A stretch of DNA of 61,724 nt. Origin: Thermoprotei archaeon (GTDB lineage Archaea; Thermoproteota; Thermoprotei; Thermofilales; B15-G2). The translations under genes and the position numbers were made by a program. The notes under the pieces were generated by a model. It worked only from the letters and a program-made list of their open reading frames with translations. It was not told the DNA's origin and made no database searches. The number at the start of each line of letters is the position of its first letter. Position 1 is the stretch's first letter. Positions 25,214 through 33,782 of this stretch are shown piece after piece. Where the stretch lies: NCBI GenBank assembly GCA_003649445.1, contig QMRV01000008.1:1-61724 (forward strand), given 5' to 3'.

Positions 25214-25758
25214 GTACGTTTTTCATCACCTCGAACTACCTTTTTACCTCTTTTCTGCGGTATTATCTTTAGTTTTGCTGACTTATATTCTTTCAGCAGA
25301 CATTTTCCTTCGAAGAATTTGTATAAAAACACGGCCAGTGCTGCTACTTCGCTATGAGGTTGATTTCCTATAGCAACATTGTAGTCTGCAATCTCGTAAA
25401 ACTCGGGAGGTACTTTTTGCGAACCTACTATTACTAGAATGTCCTTGTTTTCTTGTTTTATTCGATCTATAACGTCGCTAGATTCTATATTCTCGCCATA
25501 CATTGTTAAATGCACTATTATCCCTCCTCGATCTTTCCACTCTTTTACAACTTTTCTCCAGGGAGTGCCCATTTCTATGAAAAAGTCTCCTCCCCACAAT
25601 TCAATTACTTTCTTTATACTTTTTTCTATTTTTTCATCGACAACATCGGAAAGGATTATTCCATCCGCACCGAAAGCTCTAGCAACAAGGGCTACATGTG
25701 TGCTAATACGCTTATCTCTTTGAGGTCTATGTCCATATCTTAATACAACTACTTTCAT
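25210..25758 (-). CDS. tRNA (cytidine(56)-2'-O)-methyltransferase
   Basis: 182-residue SPOUT enzyme aTrm56, which methylates C56 in the T loop of archaeal tRNAs. Diagnostic N-terminus [17 protein letters not shown], middle [17 protein letters not shown], knot region [36 protein letters not shown]. Its ATG overlaps the MBF1 stop (TAATG), and its own TAA overlaps the probable TFE start, so the three genes are translationally coupled. Confidence 0.95.
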   Translation of the reverse strand: MKVVVLRYGHRPQRDKRISTHVALVARAFGADGIILSDVVDEKIEKSIKKVIELWGGDFFIEMGTPWRKVVKEWKDRGGIIVHLTMYGENIESSDVIDRIKQENKDILVIVGSQKVPPEFYEIADYNVAIGNQPHSEVAALAVFLYKFFEGKCLLKEYKSAKLKIIPQKRGKKVVRGDEKRT

Positions 25759-26264
25759 TATCGTGTCTTTTCTTTAGGCTTTTTAATTTCAACAATATCT
25801 CCTAGGGTTAATTCATATGTATGATGTGGAGTCTCATATGTATATAGTTCTTCTTCGGTTGTTTCCTCTATGACTAAGTTTATTTTAAGTACTCTCTCAA
25901 GTTTTCTTGCAAGGTCTATTGAGGGTATAAGTCTTCCGTCTTCTATCTTTTTAATGACAGATTCTTTTTCGCCCACCATTCTAGCCAGTACTTCTCTTGT
26001 TAAGCCGAGCATTTCTCTAGCTTCTCTTATTAATTGGGCGTAATCATCGACTACGGTATACCTTAGTTCTCTAGGAGGGCGGACAGTAGGTGTGAATATT
26101 CTCTGTTTTATTGGAAGAGATCTGGGAGTACTTTTTCTTAATGGTTGTGCATCTTTATACTTGTTTGCACAAGACTTACAAACTATTACTTTAACATGAT
26201 CTATAGTAAGTGAATAAGGTACACCTTTTATTTCTCTGCCACAGAGTTCGCAAGTTGTTGTCAC
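25758..26264 (-). CDS. Multiprotein bridging factor 1 (archaeal MBF1)
   Basis: 168 residues. N-terminal zinc ribbon [10 protein letters not shown]...CKSCANKY, flexible basic linker ([15 protein letters not shown]), then a Cro/C1 helix-turn-helix ([38 protein letters not shown]). The C-terminal tail ends PKEKTR. Archaeal MBF1 associates with ribosomes and influences translation rather than bridging TBP. It heads an operon with aTrm56 and TFE. TATA-like TTTAAATTTA lies upstream near 26300-26312. Confidence 0.93.
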   Translation of the reverse strand: MTTTCELCGREIKGVPYSLTIDHVKVIVCKSCANKYKDAQPLRKSTPRSLPIKQRIFTPTVRPPRELRYTVVDDYAQLIREAREMLGLTREVLARMVGEKESVIKKIEDGRLIPSIDLARKLERVLKINLVIEETTEEELYTYETPHHTYELTLGDIVEIKKPKEKTR

Positions 26265-26343
26265 AAAATAATATGTACTTGAGCAGATTTTTACTTTTTG
26301 GCTACTTTAAATTTATTAAGCTCGTTTAGTTAGGTGCATAGAG

Positions 26344-26853
26344 ATGAAAGAAAAAGCTAGTATTGAAGATCTGGTTAGAATAGAAAGAATCATAAACTAT
26401 CAATATGGTCATAATCTTGGAACAAAATTGTTAGAGATAGGTAGCGGAGATATTTATTTAGTGAAATCTGCTACAGGAAGACTACGTTATATGTATTTTA
26501 GAGATTATCTAATAGCTGTTTTTCGTGCGTCAGATTTCTCTGTACTGTTTACCATTAGGGGTGCGCAGGTCTTAAAGGAGCTTGTGGCTTTTCCTCACTT
26601 AAGGGTCGTTGTTGAAAATAAAGTATCTAAGTTTATTGCTGAAGGAAGAAACGTGTTCGCAAAACATGTAATAATAGTTGATCTTGATTTAAGAGCAGGT
26701 GATGAAGTAATAGTAGTTAATCAAAGGGACGACCTATTGGCTGTAGGGAAACTAGTCTTGAGTCCTTTCGAAATATTTTCATTTAGAAGAGGTATTGCTG
26801 TTAAAGTACGCAGAGGAGTTGGAGTAGATGAGGTCTCTGAGGACAGTAGGTAG
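26344..26853 (+). CDS. PUA-domain protein
   Basis: 169 residues. The C-terminal half has the PUA RNA-binding signature: FIAEGRNVFAKHVIIVDLDLRAGDEVIVVNQRDDLLAVGKLVLSPFEI. The N-terminal 75 residues form a mixed domain (YQYGHNLGTKLLEIGSGDIYLVKSATGRLRY) as in archaeal pre-PUA proteins linked to tRNA or rRNA modification. The enzyme activity, if any, is not visible. Its last 75 bp overlap the 3' end of GlyRS on the other strand. Confidence 0.8.
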   Translation: MKEKASIEDLVRIERIINYQYGHNLGTKLLEIGSGDIYLVKSATGRLRYMYFRDYLIAVFRASDFSVLFTIRGAQVLKELVAFPHLRVVVENKVSKFIAEGRNVFAKHVIIVDLDLRAGDEVIVVNQRDDLLAVGKLVLSPFEIFSFRRGIAVKVRRGVGVDEVSEDSR

Positions 26854-28497
26854 CTCTCCTATTTTTACTCTGATTTGCTTGCGTGTATCTCTATCTCTTA
26901 TGGTGACAGTATTGTCTTGAAGTGTTTGCGAATCTATTGTTATTGCATAAGGAACACCTATTTCATCGTATTTTACATAGCGCTTACCTATGCTGCCTTC
27001 TTCATCGTACATTACGGTGAATTTTTCTTTGACAAGCATATTGTAGACTTTGCGCGCAACTTCAGGTAAATTATCTTTTTTGACTAGTGGGAGAACTACG
27101 ACATTTATTGGAGCTATATCTTTGGGTAGTGCTAAAATTATTCTTCCTTTTTCCTCTTTGTAAGCGTATTCTAAGGTAGCGTAAAGAAGGCGTTCTGCTC
27201 CGAAAGACGGTTCACTTACATGAGGTATGAATCTCTCGTAGTATTTTTTCTCTTCAATTATTTGAACATCTTTCTTCTCTATTTTTACGCCGTCTATTTC
27301 TATAAATCCTCTTTCTGACAGCTCCTTTTCTATTTCGTTAGGATCTTTTAACAGTAATTGATGAACTATCCGCGGTGGAATAGATTTATTAACTACATTT
27401 ATTTTCTTTACAATTATTGGCTCTGGTAATTTTCTGTAGGCTCTTAAATCTTCATTACTATATTTCATATGCTGTTTTAAATCGTAGTCTGTTCTATAAG
27501 AATGACCCGAGACTTCTGTCCATCCCCATCTTTCTAGGTATACAAGTTGGTCGAATGTTTGCACAGAATAATGAGCTTTTTCTGCAGGACCCTTTTCGAC
27601 GAAAAGTTGCTTTTCGAAGGGAATTCCAAGAGCTTTTAAGAAATCTACACTAAGCGCCATAAAGTATGCGAGCCACTCATTTGAGATAAGGTTTTTTCGA
27701 ACAGCTTCTCCTACAAGGAGAGTCACTACTTTTTCCTCGAGAGGTTTTTCTTCTTCGCTATATGGGACTATTCTTATCTCTTTGTCGCGTATATTTTCTA
27801 AGAGAGGACATCGAGGGTTCTTAGGATCGAAGAAGAGCTCTATCTCCATTATTGTAAATTCTCTTAATCTTATTGGTCCTTGGCGGGGTGATATCTCATT
27901 TCGCATTACATGTCCTATTTGTGCTATTCCTAGAGGCAGCTTTCTCCCTTTTAGTTCGTATATTCTCTTAAATGTCAAGAACATTCCTTGGGCAGCTTCA
28001 GGCCTAGCATAACCTACATTGTGGCTGTAGGGACCTATTGTTGTTTTGAATAGTAAGTTAAATTTGCTTACATGTGATAATTCTCCTCCACACTCAGGGC
28101 ATCTAATGTTGTTTACAGCTATTATTTTTGATAACTCTTCTTCATTCATACCTTCCGCATTAATGCCTAATTTTTCTTCAACTAAGTGATCTGCTCTAAA
28201 TTTTCTTCCACATGCTTTGCATTGGGTTATATAGTCTGTAAAGTGCTCTACGTGGCCAGAGGCTATGAATACTTTTTCTGGTGCTATGATAGGGGTCGTT
28301 ATTTCGACAATAAAGTCTTGGTGTGGGATAATGAAAAATTCTCTCCATTTTCTCATTATATTCTGTAGTAGAAGAGTTCCTAGTGGTCCTAAATCTATAA
28401 AACCTCCTACTCCACCGTAAATTTCGTAGGACTGCCAGAAAAATCCTCGTCTTTTTGCTAGCTCTACAAGTTTTTCGTATTTATCTACTTTTGTCAT
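26779..28497 (-). CDS. glyS: Glycyl-tRNA synthetase (archaeal/eukaryotic type)
   Basis: 572-residue class II dimeric synthetase. Visible: LVELAKRRGFFWQSYEIYGG, class II motif 2 region RPEAAQGMFLTFKR and MRNEISPRQGPIRLREFTIMEIE, motif 3 EPSFGAERLLYATLEYAY, and the anticodon-binding domain (DIAPINVVVLPLV..., RYVKYDEIGVPYAI, RDRDTRKQIRV). The zinc-binding pairs CKACGRKF and CPECGGEL lie in the N-terminal third. The C-terminal 20 residues (after ELPTVLRDLI) extend antisense into the PUA gene. ATG start with TATA TTTATAAAT about 30 bases upstream. Confidence 0.97.
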   Translation of the reverse strand: MTKVDKYEKLVELAKRRGFFWQSYEIYGGVGGFIDLGPLGTLLLQNIMRKWREFFIIPHQDFIVEITTPIIAPEKVFIASGHVEHFTDYITQCKACGRKFRADHLVEEKLGINAEGMNEEELSKIIAVNNIRCPECGGELSHVSKFNLLFKTTIGPYSHNVGYARPEAAQGMFLTFKRIYELKGRKLPLGIAQIGHVMRNEISPRQGPIRLREFTIMEIELFFDPKNPRCPLLENIRDKEIRIVPYSEEEKPLEEKVVTLLVGEAVRKNLISNEWLAYFMALSVDFLKALGIPFEKQLFVEKGPAEKAHYSVQTFDQLVYLERWGWTEVSGHSYRTDYDLKQHMKYSNEDLRAYRKLPEPIIVKKINVVNKSIPPRIVHQLLLKDPNEIEKELSERGFIEIDGVKIEKKDVQIIEEKKYYERFIPHVSEPSFGAERLLYATLEYAYKEEKGRIILALPKDIAPINVVVLPLVKKDNLPEVARKVYNMLVKEKFTVMYDEEGSIGKRYVKYDEIGVPYAITIDSQTLQDNTVTIRDRDTRKQIRVKIGELPTVLRDLIYSNSSAYFNSNTSSK

Positions 28498-28710
28498 TTT
28501 AACCGGGTGATAAAGTATCTACAATTTATAAATACTTTTACTTAATCTCTTTGATGAAAACAGCGTGTCGGCCGAGCTATTGTGAAAAGCTATATGTCCC
28601 ACACCGAATATTTCCAACTAAATTATATTTTTGTGTATACTTTTCGACGACTACAGTTGAAGTATCGTTGTCTAATAAATATTTAAGCGAATTGTTTTCA
28701 GTGATATTCT

Positions 28711-29604
28711 GTGAGTACATTAGATCTTTACTTAAAAGAACCGCAGATAACTTTTTTCGATAAAAAGGGAAGAATAGAGACATCAGAGTACGCGGTTATA
28801 GGCTGTCCATATGATTCAACGACTTCAAGAAGACCTGGAACTAGATTTGCTCCTTTAGCTATAAGATTAGCTTCCTATGAAATAGAATCCTTTAGCCTAA
28901 GGGCGCTTAAAGATTTCGAAGATGTAGAGCTGGTAGATTTAGGTGATATAGTTCCTCTCTACGGTAATGTGGAGAAGTACTTGGCAAGAATTGAGGCAGT
29001 TATAAAAGATTTAAAGAAATACAATTCACGTTTAAAGGCCGTGATTATTGGAGGAGAGCATACAATATCTTTAGCTGGAGTTAAAGCTTGCGGAGACATA
29101 GGTGTAGTAGTTTTCGATGCTCATATGGATCTTAGAGACGAATATCCTTTAGGAGACAAGGTATCTCATGCTACTGTCAGTAGAAGAATAAGTGAAGTAG
29201 TAGGAGAATCTAACGTGCTTTTATTAGGGGTTCGTGCATTTTGTAAAGATGAGTATCAATATGCTAAAGACAATAAAATAAAGTTTATTACTTCACTGCA
29301 AATAATTAGAGATAAAAACAATGTAATTAAAAAAATAAGTGATTATGTATCTGTATATGATAGTATCTACCTGTCGATAGACATCGACGTCCTAGATCCT
29401 GCTTTTGCGCCTGGCGTAACTACACCCGAGCCTGAAGGTATTTCAGCTACGGATCTGCTTGATGTAATTTACCAAATTTCAGAAACAGGGGTCAAGCTTA
29501 ACGCAGTAGATTTAGTTGAAGTGGCACCTCCTTACGATCATTCAGAAGTAACTTCTTCGCTAGCAGCGAAAGTATTAATGGAAACTATGCTTGCTTTTCG
29601 CTAA
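28711..29604 (+). CDS. speB: Agmatinase / ureohydrolase family enzyme
   Basis: 297 residues. Mn-binding motifs of the arginase superfamily are present: GGEHT (His), [13 protein letters not shown] (Asp-x-His-x-Asp) and [15 protein letters not shown] (Asp-x-Asp), plus TPEPEGIS. Agmatinase is the usual archaeal member, making putrescine and urea for polyamine synthesis. No arginine decarboxylase is nearby, so the specificity is inferred. GTG start about 25 bases after AAATATTTAAG (28677-28687), hence leaderless. Overlaps RpoP by 4 bp tail to tail. Confidence 0.88.
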   Translation: MSTLDLYLKEPQITFFDKKGRIETSEYAVIGCPYDSTTSRRPGTRFAPLAIRLASYEIESFSLRALKDFEDVELVDLGDIVPLYGNVEKYLARIEAVIKDLKKYNSRLKAVIIGGEHTISLAGVKACGDIGVVVFDAHMDLRDEYPLGDKVSHATVSRRISEVVGESNVLLLGVRAFCKDEYQYAKDNKIKFITSLQIIRDKNNVIKKISDYVSVYDSIYLSIDIDVLDPAFAPGVTTPEPEGISATDLLDVIYQISETGVKLNAVDLVEVAPPYDHSEVTSSLAAKVLMETMLAFR

Positions 29605-29792
29605 GTCTCCTCTATTGGTTCTAAGGCAGAGGCTGGGGCTCTTATTTTTTTAACTATTGGCGGCCTTACTTTGATTATAATTTTATAGCCGCAATAAGGA
29701 CAGTGAACGCCTGGCAAAATGCTCATTTCTTCTTGATCAAAAGTTTTTCCGCATTTCATGCATTTGTACTTTTTCCATGCTAGTTCAGACAC
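29601..29792 (-). CDS. rpoP: RNA polymerase subunit P (Rpb12-like)
   Basis: 63-residue zinc-ribbon subunit. [10 protein letters not shown] and [11 protein letters not shown] are the CxxC pairs, followed by the invariant KVRPP, which is the Rpo12/RpoP signature. A short extra C-terminal tail ([18 protein letters not shown]) extends beyond the core. It packs between Rpo2 and Rpo3 in the polymerase. Expected length. Confidence 0.95.
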   Translation of the reverse strand: MSELAWKKYKCMKCGKTFDQEEMSILPGVHCPYCGYKIIIKVRPPIVKKIRAPASALEPIEET

Positions 29793-29901
29793 AAGTGTTA
29801 TGACACGAAGTTATATAAAAAGTTTATTAAGGCTATATATAGGTTAAAGAGTAAAACTTATTACCCGAGAAGTATAATATGGTAATGGCTCTGGGAAGAA
29901 A

Positions 29902-30210
29902 ATGAGCGAGATATGCCCTATATGTGGATTACCCAAAGACCTCTGCGTATGTGAAGCGATATCAAAAGAAGAGCAGCAAATAAGAATACGCCTAGAGCGT
30001 AGAAAAGGCAGAAGAGAAGTAACCATAATTGAAGGCATAGATGAAAAAGATTTTGACTTGTTTTCGCTTGCTGCGCAACTAAAGTCTAGGCTTGCCTGTG
30101 GAGGAACAGCAAAGAAAGGCAGAATAGAGCTACAAGGAGATCATCGAGAAAAAGTGAAAAACATATTAGTTGAAATGGGATTTCCTGTAGAAAATATTAT
30201 AGTCGAATAG
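29902..30210 (+). CDS. Translation initiation factor aIF1 (SUI1 family)
   Basis: 102 residues. A short zinc-like head ([13 protein letters not shown]) precedes the SUI1 domain: [46 protein letters not shown]. It monitors start-codon selection on the small ribosomal subunit. ATG at 29902; TATA-like CTATATATAG at 29830-29840. Confidence 0.95.
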   Translation: MSEICPICGLPKDLCVCEAISKEEQQIRIRLERRKGRREVTIIEGIDEKDFDLFSLAAQLKSRLACGGTAKKGRIELQGDHREKVKNILVEMGFPVENIIVE

Positions 30211-30216
30211 AATTTA

Positions 30217-30741
30217 CTACTGTTTTTGAATTTCAAAAATTTTTCTAAGTCTTTTCTCGCCTCCTATTTCTTTAATAATATTTTTTACAGGATCTGGAAC
30301 AAGGCTTTCCCATAAAGGATTGCCTTCAGCTAATAATCTTCTTATGAATGTTCCTTGAAGCTTTTCTCTATTGAAAAAGGGAATGCTGTATACAGGTATA
30401 CCTTCTTCTTCAAAAAGTAGTCTAGTTAGAGGATCATTTGAGTATACTCGAGAAAAAGGAGGAGCGCAGTACTGAACTACTTTAACCCAAAATGCATGCT
30501 TTGAGTCTGTATCAGGTATGGGTACAAGAATGCACCTATCGCAGAGATTTTCTGATTTTAGTGTTAACCATATCATGAGCATTCGTTCACCTAAAGTGAA
30601 AGGATTTTTTATACTATGGGAGTACTGACAACTGCCTATGCCTATTACTAGTTCTTTCTCTTTTTCTAGTATCCATTTAATTGCCATTAAGTGACCCTTA
30701 TGAAACGGCTGAAATCTGCCTATATAAAGTGCTCGAGACAC
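30217..30741 (-). CDS. nadM: Nicotinamide-nucleotide adenylyltransferase
   Basis: 174-residue archaeal NMNAT that makes NAD from NMN and ATP. Nucleotidyltransferase motifs YIGRFQPFHKGH near the start and IRRLLAEGNPLWESLVP near the end, with IGIGSCQYSHS between, are typical. GTG start at 30739-30741; the ATG overlapping it is in another frame. Downstream of aIF1 on the opposite strand (6 bp between stops). Confidence 0.95.
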   Translation of the reverse strand: MSRALYIGRFQPFHKGHLMAIKWILEKEKELVIGIGSCQYSHSIKNPFTLGERMLMIWLTLKSENLCDRCILVPIPDTDSKHAFWVKVVQYCAPPFSRVYSNDPLTRLLFEEEGIPVYSIPFFNREKLQGTFIRRLLAEGNPLWESLVPDPVKNIIKEIGGEKRLRKIFEIQKQ

Positions 30742-30800
30742 ATTTTTGAATACATGTTAAGCCTAAATAAATTGTCTGCGAAATACTTTGAGTCCTTGTG

Positions 30801-31586
30801 TTATATTAACATAATTTTGAAGCAGTTAAATACCATATATAATATTTTCAAGAAAAGAAAATATAATGTAACAAATAATACTGAACATAAAAGAGCAGCT
30901 TTTTCATCGATCTTACTTAAAAATAAATATAAAATGAAAGGATATATTGAAAATAAAAATGAATTTTCTGAAATAACATATTTTGAATGAAAAAGAACAT
31001 AGGGAAATATTGTAATCATAGAGCTAGTAAGTGAAAGTAAAATTGAAAGTATTCTAGATCTATAAAAGAATACATGAGTTTTTATGCTGAGGAAACTGAC
31101 ATTTTCTCTTAATTGTGTAGCAATATCTATTAGTTCATTTACAAATAATAAACACGATTTAAAACTCTTTTTATAAATTTTTATTAGTATTCTTAGTGAA
31201 ATATCCACTAATTTTGACAGTGAAAAAATGTATTTATAATGTGAATTTGAAGTATGCAAACACATACTTTTTATTAATTTAATTATTATAGTGTATATTT
31301 CTTGTTCAGATTTTTTAGCTGAAATAAAAGAGAACATTGCTCTTTCTAAATTTATTTTTGATTCCATCTTACTTTTTACATAATACAATAGTGTTATGAA
31401 GGTTTCTAACTCATTTAACTCTAAATCTATTAAATATTTTAGCGACAAAGTTTTTTTAATGATATAGAATAGCACTATGAAGTCAACAATTAAACAATAC
31501 TCAATATTATATACAATAAATAGTAATAAATTAATATACAGTAGGAGGTAAGTTAATATAATACAGATAATATTATTATTTTTCAT
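30801..31586 (-). CDS. Membrane protein, probable second half of a split type IV pilus platform
   Basis: 261 residues, AT-rich coding. Two N-terminal helices (IICIILTYLLLYINLLLFIVY, CLIVDFIVLFYIIKK), a cytosolic helical domain (about 55-175: LNELETFITLLYYVKSKMESKINLERAMFSFI), and four C-terminal helices. A GspF/TadC-type platform domain has this plan. The N-terminus ETFITLL...INLERAM matches the helical-bundle style of TadC. It overlaps the upstream gene by 4 bp (ATGA). Last gene of the TFB-ATPase operon. Assignment rests on context more than on motifs. Confidence 0.55.
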   Translation of the reverse strand: MKNNNIICIILTYLLLYINLLLFIVYNIEYCLIVDFIVLFYIIKKTLSLKYLIDLELNELETFITLLYYVKSKMESKINLERAMFSFISAKKSEQEIYTIIIKLIKSMCLHTSNSHYKYIFSLSKLVDISLRILIKIYKKSFKSCLLFVNELIDIATQLRENVSFLSIKTHVFFYRSRILSILLSLTSSMITIFPYVLFHSKYVISENSFLFSIYPFILYLFLSKIDEKAALLCSVLFVTLYFLFLKILYMVFNCFKIMLI

Positions 31587-32074
31587 AGTATTCTCTTGCT
31601 TAATACTACTATTATAAGCATTATTGTTAATCCTATAAATGTTAAATAAATAATTTTAGTGAAAAATGGTATGTTAAATATAATCGCTGGTAGTATCAAG
31701 GGAATGTAAAATAGAAACGATACTGCTAAAAGCATTGTTAGAGTATCTTCATATTTTTCGAGAAGTGTTTTGAGTACTCTGTTTACAAATAGAAGAAGTG
31801 TATCTTCATCAGCATTTTCTGCAAAGTACTTGTTAAAGGTTTTTCTCAGTATATTATTGTACTTACGTACCCTAATAAAAGAATTAAGTATTTTTAACAA
31901 CGAGACATTATTTACATCTTTTATACTAATATTTACATTATAGTATTCACTTAATAAATGTATAAAGAATATTAATGATACTTTTTTATCTCGATAAATA
32001 TTTCTAATGACATTGTATATAAGTAATAAAATATTTATTTCGAGAAAATCATAAATTAAAGGCATACTTCTCAC
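31583..32074 (-). CDS. Membrane protein, probable first half of a split type IV pilus platform
   Basis: 163 residues. A cytosolic helical domain (FFIHLLSEYYNVNISIKDVNNVSLLKILNSFI..., NADEDTLLLFVNRVLKTLLEKYEDTLTML) is followed by two membrane helices (LAVSFLFYIPLILPAIIF, IIYLTFIGLTIMLIIVVL). This resembles one GspF/TadC half. It overlaps the ATPase gene by 26 bp upstream and the next membrane gene by 4 bp. Start GTG at 32074 or ATG at 32065. A single fused platform is usual, so two separate halves would be unusual. Confidence 0.5.
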   Translation of the reverse strand: MRSMPLIYDFLEINILLLIYNVIRNIYRDKKVSLIFFIHLLSEYYNVNISIKDVNNVSLLKILNSFIRVRKYNNILRKTFNKYFAENADEDTLLLFVNRVLKTLLEKYEDTLTMLLAVSFLFYIPLILPAIIFNIPFFTKIIYLTFIGLTIMLIIVVLSKRIL

Positions 32075-33782
32075 TTTTAGCTTTCCTTATAAAGGGTGTT
32101 GGATAAATAAGTAGGTTATTAGAAAGATTTCTATCATATATCTTTATAAAGCGAAAGGAATTATTCGTGTCTAATGGTTCGTAAACTTTATCAACATATC
32201 TTATTACTTTGTTTTTATAATATGATTTTTTAGTAAAAATTATAATATCTATTAAGAATAACATATTATGACTTATATTGTAGTTATTTACAATTCTATT
32301 TAAAAGTTTCTTAAGTGAATCTGAATGGCATGTAAATGCACATTTGAGGCCTGCTGAAAGAGCCAAAAATAGTGCTTTAAACTGGTCTTTGGATTGAATT
32401 TCTCCTAAAATTATGTAATCGGGATTTCTGTGAAGAAGTTTAGTTACCTCTATCTCTTTGCCTTTGTACTTTGGGCTATCTATAGGGTATACTTTATATC
32501 GTGCTTGATGAGCTTTGCCAGTGATATCTCTTATACTTTCGACTACATCTTCAATGTATAGTTTACGATAAAACGAGGGAATTTCTCTATCTAGTGCATT
32601 TAAAAGCGTAGTTTTCCCTGTGCCAGGTTCTCCTACAATCATCAGGTTAGGGCGATATTTCATGCAAAGTCTAAGATAATTTACAAGAGTATGTGGTAGC
32701 ATATTTATTTGTGCAAGTTTTTCTAATGAACATAAATAGATATTATGTTTTCTTATATTCAATATTATATCGTCAACTGCTAGAGGACTTATATCTACAC
32801 TAACTCTTACAGCGAAAAATTTTGTTATGAGTTCTGTTTTTAGTGAGGGATTTGTTTCATCTATGATATCTCCAGTTTCTATTTTAAGTCTAGTGATTAT
32901 ATTATCTATATCATCTTTGTTCAATTTAATATTTGTTAGGCACCTGCCATATTTTATATGGTCTAGGTAGATGTGAGAATTCACTCCGTCGAGATATATC
33001 TCCTGTATGTTTCTATCTAATAGAAATGCCATGAGTTTATGTAAGCCCAATATTTTATGACATAAGTATTTGCTTGTGTTTGTAATAAAATTCTTATAAT
33101 TAATATTAAAGTCTATAAAATCTAGTAAGAGCTTGTCTACGCAAATTTTACTTAGACATAAAATTAATTTATTTAGATTGTATGATAAAATATTCGCAGA
33201 TATTATTTCGCTAAATTTTGCATATAAATAATTTAGAAGAAGGATGCTGATATTGTTAACTATAATACTAGGTTTAACAATATAGTAACTTTCTTTTTCT
33301 CCTAAAATAATGTTAATTGTGTACGGTGGGATATCATAAACAGTTACTTCCTTATGCCTAAGTGCTATATCTCTGTTTGGTGGTGAAAAGTACTCTGTTA
33401 AAGATAGAGGTTGAGTTTTTATACTTTTATATGTCTTTAATATTCTATAAATTTTTGTCAATATTTTGTAGACTTCTTTACTTGATTTTTTAAGCTGCTT
33501 TTTATATGAATCTATAATATTAAGTGATGTTTCTAAATCATTTCTTGCCAAAAATCCGGGAAATGGAAAGACTGAAAAAACTTCTGATAAGTCTTGTAGT
33601 ACATCGTAGTCAATGTTTGAGTGTAGTTTTTCACTGTTTGAAATAATACTGTTTCTTAGCTTTCTTATTAAATTTGATAGTAGTATTATGTTTTGATCCG
33701 TCACTTCGTTCGATAGGCTTTCAGATAGTGATAGTATGTATGCACTTATGTATATATTATTTGGCATCGGCATTCTTTGCAA
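32049..33782 (-). CDS. Type IV pilus / VirB11-family secretion ATPase
   Basis: 577 residues. The C-terminal motor has Walker A GEPGTGKTT (384-392), Asp box LYIEDVVES (408-416), Walker B DYIILGEI (455-462) and His box CHSDS (His486). Before it lie the N2 domain (VYDIPPYTINIILGE; HKLMAFLLDRNIQEIYLDG) and a poorly conserved 140-residue N-terminus. Such ATPases drive archaeal pili, archaella or secretion. It is flanked by a TFB paralogue upstream (26-bp overlap) and two membrane proteins downstream (26-bp and 4-bp overlaps). No pilin or prepilin peptidase is in view. Starts: TTG 33782, ATG 33773 or 33767. Confidence 0.85.
   Translation of the reverse strand: MQRMPMPNNIYISAYILSLSESLSNEVTDQNIILLSNLIRKLRNSIISNSEKLHSNIDYDVLQDLSEVFSVFPFPGFLARNDLETSLNIIDSYKKQLKKSSKEVYKILTKIYRILKTYKSIKTQPLSLTEYFSPPNRDIALRHKEVTVYDIPPYTINIILGEKESYYIVKPSIIVNNISILLLNYLYAKFSEIISANILSYNLNKLILCLSKICVDKLLLDFIDFNINYKNFITNTSKYLCHKILGLHKLMAFLLDRNIQEIYLDGVNSHIYLDHIKYGRCLTNIKLNKDDIDNIITRLKIETGDIIDETNPSLKTELITKFFAVRVSVDISPLAVDDIILNIRKHNIYLCSLEKLAQINMLPHTLVNYLRLCMKYRPNLMIVGEPGTGKTTLLNALDREIPSFYRKLYIEDVVESIRDITGKAHQARYKVYPIDSPKYKGKEIEVTKLLHRNPDYIILGEIQSKDQFKALFLALSAGLKCAFTCHSDSLKKLLNRIVNNYNISHNMLFLIDIIIFTKKSYYKNKVIRYVDKVYEPLDTNNSFRFIKIYDRNLSNNLLIYPTPFIRKAKSEKYAFNL

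Noticed and set aside
28545..28610. Possible C/D sRNA (TTGATGA at 28551)
   Set aside because: Both D boxes would be CCGA and the second guide is 17 nt. The TATA element here serves GlyRS on the other strand.
30691..30990. Plus-strand ORF of 99 codons
   Set aside because: Antisense to NadM and the membrane gene, and composed of AT-rich shadow sequence; the minus frames have recognisable domains or operon overlaps.
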